From NCBI GenBank assembly GCA_010015655.1, contig ML976666.1, positions 63,009-111,862 on the forward strand: a stretch of 48,854 nucleotides of DNA. The letters are read 5' to 3'. The notes beneath the pieces were generated by a model. The model worked only from the letters and a program-made list of their open reading frames with translations, did not search any database and was not told where the DNA came from. Positions within the stretch are counted from its first letter, which is position 1. Each line of letters opens with the position of its first letter. Shown one piece after another: positions 45,001-48,854 of this stretch. The translations under genes and the position numbers were made by a program. The stretch is from Bimuria novae-zelandiae CBS 107.79. Taxonomy: Eukaryota > Ascomycota > Dothideomycetes > Pleosporales > Didymosphaeriaceae.

Positions 45001-45700
45001 AAGGGTAATTAATTCCTAGTGTCCATGGATTGTAAGGGTAGTTTTGACCTCGTATTTAATAGTTGCTTTACCGGGCATTAGTTGTCTATTCGCGACATAG
45101 ATAGCATAGGGTATGGCCTTCTTGCGCTTATAGAGTCCCGCTCTATTAAGTGCTTTTCTTGACACATAGCTTTCCTATACTCCTAAGTCCAGCATGGCTT
45201 TTATCCATATTTCTTTAAGCTATACTAGTAGCTTAATTAATGCCTAACTGTTCGTGGCATTTAGTTCCTTGAAGGCGTTTTCTCGCCTAAGCCTAGGTTT
45301 AAAAAAGACATTTTCTTCGTAACTGGCTCCGTAGGTTTAAGGTGTCCTTCCTTCTTTCTCCTTCGAGGCTACTACTAGGTCTCTTTTAGGATAGCTTCAC
45401 CGTCTTCTTCCTTTGTTACCGTTTTAATCCTAAGGGTCGTGGTCCTTTTTAGTACGCGATTGAACCTATGCTTGTCTTTTTACTCCCTGTGTTTCTTGCA
45501 GTTAGGGTATAAGCATGTTTGCTATTTATCTAACGCGCATTTTTTATTAACTAGTAGTAATAGCGCTTAGTTTAGTACTTAGTTAAGGTATAGAAAGTAT
45601 CGCGTTTTACGTTTATTCTAGAGGTAAACGTCGCAACGATTAATAGGGCAGTTAAACTACTCCTATCTACATCGTTAGTATGTTTAGGGAAAGTAGCTGT
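41908..45700 (-). pseudogene. pol of Gypsy F: protease, RT, RNase H, integrase, chromodomain
   Basis: One minus-strand frame without frameshift from protease (near 45195, MLDLGV for a DSGA-type site) to a TAA at 41908-41910. Reverse transcriptase reads TYLDNILIFSKQEKD at 44110-44150, where YLDD has become YLDN. The integrase region is at 42700-43150; integrase C-terminus (DHVKVRLFFISEQ...PVNY-LELP) near 42240-42300; chromodomain (EFEVEKILRHTD...YLIK-KGYPHLEDT) near 42010-42110. Many TAG stops. Chromovirus of a different family from Gypsy D. Confidence 0.9.
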
Positions 45701-46149
45701 ATTCCTTAGCTTAGTAATAAATGGTATATTAATCTTCTCCGTAGAGGGTCTATTGTATAGTCTTATGCGTAGGGTTGCGGTGGTCTAGGTTATACTATAG
45801 TTTGTAGTTCGGGCGTTTGTTTAGGTACTTCTTCTTAGGGTCTTCGTGGGCGTAACGGTGGTCCGCCATTTCTCGTGCTGCTTTACTAATCAGGTTAGGT
45901 TAGTAAGCATAAAAAAATGCTTCTACGTAGTCTTATCGTTTTATCGCCATAAACCCGAAGTCTCCTTCTTAAGGTTAGTGTTTTTCTAAGAAGTCGAAAA
46001 CGTTCGTTGTCTTGCTAGTAACTAGTTTGTTCTAGCTAGGATAAGGTGTAGGAGATTAAGGCATTAGTTCCTTCTCCTTTTTATTTTTATCTAAACTTTT
46101 GTTTGCATCCTTATAAAGTTGTAAGTTAGGCGATTCTGATCGCTCCAAG

Positions 46150-47144
46150 TCTTTATCTTAGATATCGAGTTACTTAATAGCGTCTATTACTTACTATTCC
46201 TCGTTGGTTGCGTCTGCATCTGCGACGGATAGTACGTTTAACTATCTAATAACCTTATTCTTAGATCTGTAGTTCCTGGCGATGTGGCCTAGTTTACCAC
46301 ATATAAAACATAGGCGCGTCCTAGTCCCCTTACGTTGGGTTCTATCTAGGTTGCGCTAGTTAGGCTTTCGGAGGCCTATAGCCTTTCCTGTTCCCTTTTC
46401 TAGGTTGTTAAACTAGACATCTTCTATAGGTTAGGGTCTGTAATAGTTATGTTACTAGCGTCGAGGTATTTTCGACGGCGCTCTATAGACTATAGGTGCC
46501 TATTATCTAAAACTAACGTTCCTTAGATTCTTGCGTAGTTCTTCTTGCAATGCGAACCATTCCCTATTAATGCGGATAGTCTCTTCGTATAGTTCTTCCA
46601 AGGTCTCTATCTTTACACTACTACGCAGGAGTTCCTTACGCATATTACGTTTAAGGCCTTATTTATATATTATCTTAAGAGATTTATCCTCCTAGTCGAG
46701 TTGCACGGCGTACTTGCGGAATTTAGCTATATACTTAGCTATAGATTATTACTATTAGATTGTCTGGATTGCACGCTTAGCGATAGCGGTTTTATTAGTA
46801 ATTCTAAATATTTATTAGAGGCATTTCTTAAAGTTAGCGTAGTTCTTAATAATGTTAATAGCATCTTTATTGCTATTAATGTAGTCTTTATCCTCGTTGT
46901 CGTGATCCATGTCTAGGTATTTAACTAGGTAAGGATAGATCTATTCTTTAGCGCTTCCTCGCATGTAAGTCGCTGCGAAGATGACCTTCTTTTTGTCTTT
47001 AAGGTCTTAGTTTTAGTTAAAGAAGTAGAGGTCTAGTTACAATAGCTAGGTATTAAGGAGGGTACGATTGCCATTATACAAATCGGGTTTATATGCCTTG
47101 TTCTTGCCATCCCCCATAGGGGTAACATGGTTATCCAAAGCCAT
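46150..47144 (-). pseudogene. gag of Gypsy F
   Basis: ATG at 47142-47144 (MALDNHVTPMGDGKNKAYKP), then a Ty3-type gag region (ATYMRGSAKE, TNKTAIAKRAIQTI) and a zinc knuckle CFICGKLGHIARNY near 46270-46310, in which the last Cys has become Tyr. It is in a different frame from pol. Numerous TAG/TAA stops. Confidence 0.8.
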
Positions 47145-47191
47145 GGAAGAGTTAGGGGTCCTGTTAGTACTTTTATTAAGGGTGTTCAAAA

Positions 47192-47651
47192 TGTTAGGTT
47201 CCATCTAGGATAGCTGGTCCTAAACGGGCTATAGTTAGTTCTCGGGCAGGAGTACTAGTAGGACAGGAGAGGGTCGTAGTAATAGCTTACGCTTGTTACT
47301 AGGGCGTTAGTATTAAAGGTGTGTACAGCACAATCAAATTAACAAGGTTGCTTATTTAGATCCAAACGATAGATTAATAAACAAGATTGAACACGAATAT
47401 CCTGGGAGGGATATTCGAGCTCTCTATATACTACGTGAATCCTTTTCTGCCATCCTGCATCCTTTTATCATCCAACCCTTGGCGGGATGGTGCTGCCATC
47501 CGGGATGTTACTGCCATCCTGTTCTTGGCAGGATAGTTCCTCTTGGCGGGATAGTAGGTCACGTGATCTCGGTAGTGCAGTCCCACCAATGGTTACCCCG
47601 CGGCTGCCCATCGTTGGTCCTTGACACTTGTAGGTCGCTCGGATCCTAACA
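47192..47651 (-). repeat. Right LTR (5' LTR) of Gypsy F
   Basis: 460 bp from tgttaggttcc to ggatcctaaca, followed by ATAGC. Confidence 0.95.
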
Positions 47652-47656
47652 ATAGC

Positions 47657-48030
47657 TTATTTATTATATATTATATAATACTTAGCGTGGGCAGAAATTT
47701 TAATAAATCTAGAGTAAGTATATATCTAATAATTATCTCTACTTCTAGCTTAGTAAGCTTTTTTAAATTTGGCTTATAATTATATTATATAGTAATTCTA
47801 GCATGTCGATTGTATAGTATTATTTAGGGGACATTATACGTCTATACTATCTTTTATATACTTTAGATTTAATTACGATTAACATCTAAGGTAGCTAAAA
47901 AGATATTTACTTTATTATAAGGTAATTAAATAGGAGTTAGTTAAGCTATTATAGTTAACAGGTAACGCGTCGCGAAAAGTAGGTGGGGTGAGCGGCTCGC
48001 TTGCATGGGCGGTTCGGTTGCCGGGTACGT
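47657..48030 (-). pseudogene. Pogo relic G, part 3 (N-terminal part and right terminus)
   Basis: The sequence around 47740-47800 (cttctagcttagtaagctt...) aligns with the N-terminal coding region of pogo H (near 34970-35000, ctctagcttagttagctt). The right end, with gtgagcggctcgctt and closing ccgggtacgt at 48030 before a TA, resembles the terminus of relic I (gtgagcggctcgctcgtgaggtacgt). With 32760-33183 and 35259-35582 it forms one element broken by two later insertions. Confidence 0.55.
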
Positions 48031-48854
48031 TAGTATACTATCTTAATATCTTTTAACGCGTCTCTTAACACCCTAACTATATATTAAATCTTATAGCGCG
48101 CGCTGCTGCCTAGTGGGGAATATACTCGACTGTGAACTTTATGTTCAAATCGCCCGCGACCATGCGAGGGCTTCCCTAAAAGCAGTCTGTATGAGTTCCC
48201 GACGTTAATCGAGTTTAAGACAAAGTTGAAGGAGTTGAAGCTTCCGAACGTGTCCCCAGATCCAGAGAATAATAGAAGCTAGTCGTTCTACAGCCTTAGG
48301 ACTTAAGTCACGACCAGCACCCTAGAAATACCAAGAAATCTAAACGTAGGCAACAGGCAAGCTTGTTACCTTACCAAAATTTTCGTAAAGCTTGAATGCT
48401 ATCCAAATCCAAGGTTAGGTGATCCCGCTCTCATCGAATAAATTGGGTGAAAGCATCGGAGTTTGGCATGGGACAGCTACGCCGGTTGCACAGTCTTTTG
48501 CATCGCCAAACGTATAAGCTAAACATACGACTAGAAACGCTAGAATCGCGGGAGGGTGGAAAGAGAAGTTGGAGCCCCCACGGCACGGGTCAACGCAGGA
48601 AAGCGGGGTAAAGTGGTGCAGCACAGCGTCTGGATGGCAAATAGCCCCGATAGCACAGCGGTACTCGGCCCCTAGCGGTCGATATCGATTTTTCTCCGAA
48701 AAAGGCCGTGCGGAGCACGGCCCTACAAGCTCAATGGGCCACACATGCTCAATGGGCCAGCTGCACTTTGATACCCACCACCACATCAAAACACGCCCTA
48801 TTTACATCAAATAAAATGCCAAAGATCACGAAGAGCATGTCCACTTACCGATCC
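48031..48854. other. GC-richer right edge, no secure gene
   Basis: Base composition shifts back from AT-rich to mixed. The longest ATG-initiated frame is on the minus strand, 48415-48786 (123 codons, MWWWVSKCSWPIEHVWPIELV...), Cys- and Trp-rich with a duplicated WPIE motif (tcaatgggcca occurs twice at 48731-48762). No domain is recognised, and the plus strand is open over much of the same region, so coding is uncertain. Confidence 0.3.
48415..48786 (-). CDS. Hypothetical ORF, 123 codons
   Basis: ATG at 48784-48786, stop at 48415-48417. Twelve cysteines or so and a hydrophobic stretch (AILAFLVVCLAYTF) that could span a membrane. The overlapping plus-strand frame at 48569-48814 has no ATG start. 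Unidentified; could be chance in GC-balanced DNA. Confidence 0.2.
   Translation of the reverse strand: MWWWVSKCSWPIEHVWPIELVGPCSARPFSEKNRYRPLGAEYRCAIGAICHPDAVLHHFTPLSCVDPCRGGSNFSFHPPAILAFLVVCLAYTFGDAKDCATGVAVPCQTPMLSPNLFDESGIT

Larger units (their letters stand above)
35583..47651 (-). mobile_element. Gypsy F: chromodomain Ty3/gypsy retrotransposon, left LTR split by Copia C
   Basis: The right LTR is 47192-47651 (460 bp). The left LTR is 35583-35600 plus 40815-41256 (18 + 442 = 460 bp) once Copia C and one copy of its CTAGG duplication are removed. Gypsy F is flanked by ATAGC (35578-35582, 47652-47656). Without Copia C it is about 6.85 kb. Coding strand is minus; a polypurine tract abuts the left LTR at 41257-41274. 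Confidence 0.95.

Noticed and set aside
48569..48814. 81-codon plus-strand frame at the right edge
   Set aside because: Starts with TTG and no ATG, and overlaps the minus-strand frame; no family.

Overview
The window is a transposon graveyard from the genome of a filamentous ascomycete (Pezizomycotina). The evidence is fungal-type short introns with CTAAC-like branch sites, fungal Copia, chromodomain-Gypsy, pogo/Fot1 and DUF3435 families, a tandem-TPR protein end, and pervasive repeat-induced point mutation (RIP). Almost every element carries C:G to T:A transitions: TAG stops where Trp or Gln belong, Asp to Asn at catalytic sites, and LTR pairs that differ almost only by transitions. Little or nothing here is a working gene. 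A few GC-richer islands (1-330, 3020-3954, 7197-8040, 48100-48854) have escaped mutation. There is an assembly gap of 755 N at 30189-30943.

Layout. 1-328: 3' end of a tandem-TPR gene. 764-950: 17-bp minisatellite. 951-3019: mostly non-coding. 3020-3954: candidate two-exon gene on the minus strand. 4260-4675: AT-rich degenerate repeats and a 20-bp minisatellite. 4830-7628: RIP-killed DUF3435 (tyrosine-recombinase-like) gene with a C-terminal zinc finger. 8045-16145: old Copia relic A, split by a complete Copia B (9044-14616, target duplication ATAAG). 16200-17674: pogo relic I. 17675-18945: unidentified AT-rich DNA. 18951-31611: chromodomain Gypsy D (target duplication TGCGC), itself split by the youngest element, Copia E (25669-31140, target duplication CCTGC). 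31617-32760: unidentified. About 32760-48030: pogo relic G, split by pogo H (33184-35258, TA duplication) and by Gypsy F (35583-47651, target duplication ATAGC). The left LTR of Gypsy F is in turn split by Copia C (35601-40809, target duplication CTAGG). 48031-48854: GC-richer edge with no secure gene.

The elements can be dated relative to one another by nesting, and every young junction closes with an exact target duplication. The most interesting signals are these. (1) Both Gypsy elements carry an extra reading frame on the opposite strand, between pol and the 3' LTR and convergent with pol. One contains an exact Zn2Cys6-type cysteine spacing, with two Cys positions altered to Tyr by RIP-type changes; the other appears to be spliced. 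(2) The Copia elements A, B and C share a primer-binding site resembling the anticodon arm of tRNA-Lys(CUU), which suggests half-tRNA priming. (3) The LTR of Copia B contains a tandem copy of its own polypurine tract and U3 start. (4) The 5' exon of the DUF3435 gene is free of RIP while the rest is riddled with stops.
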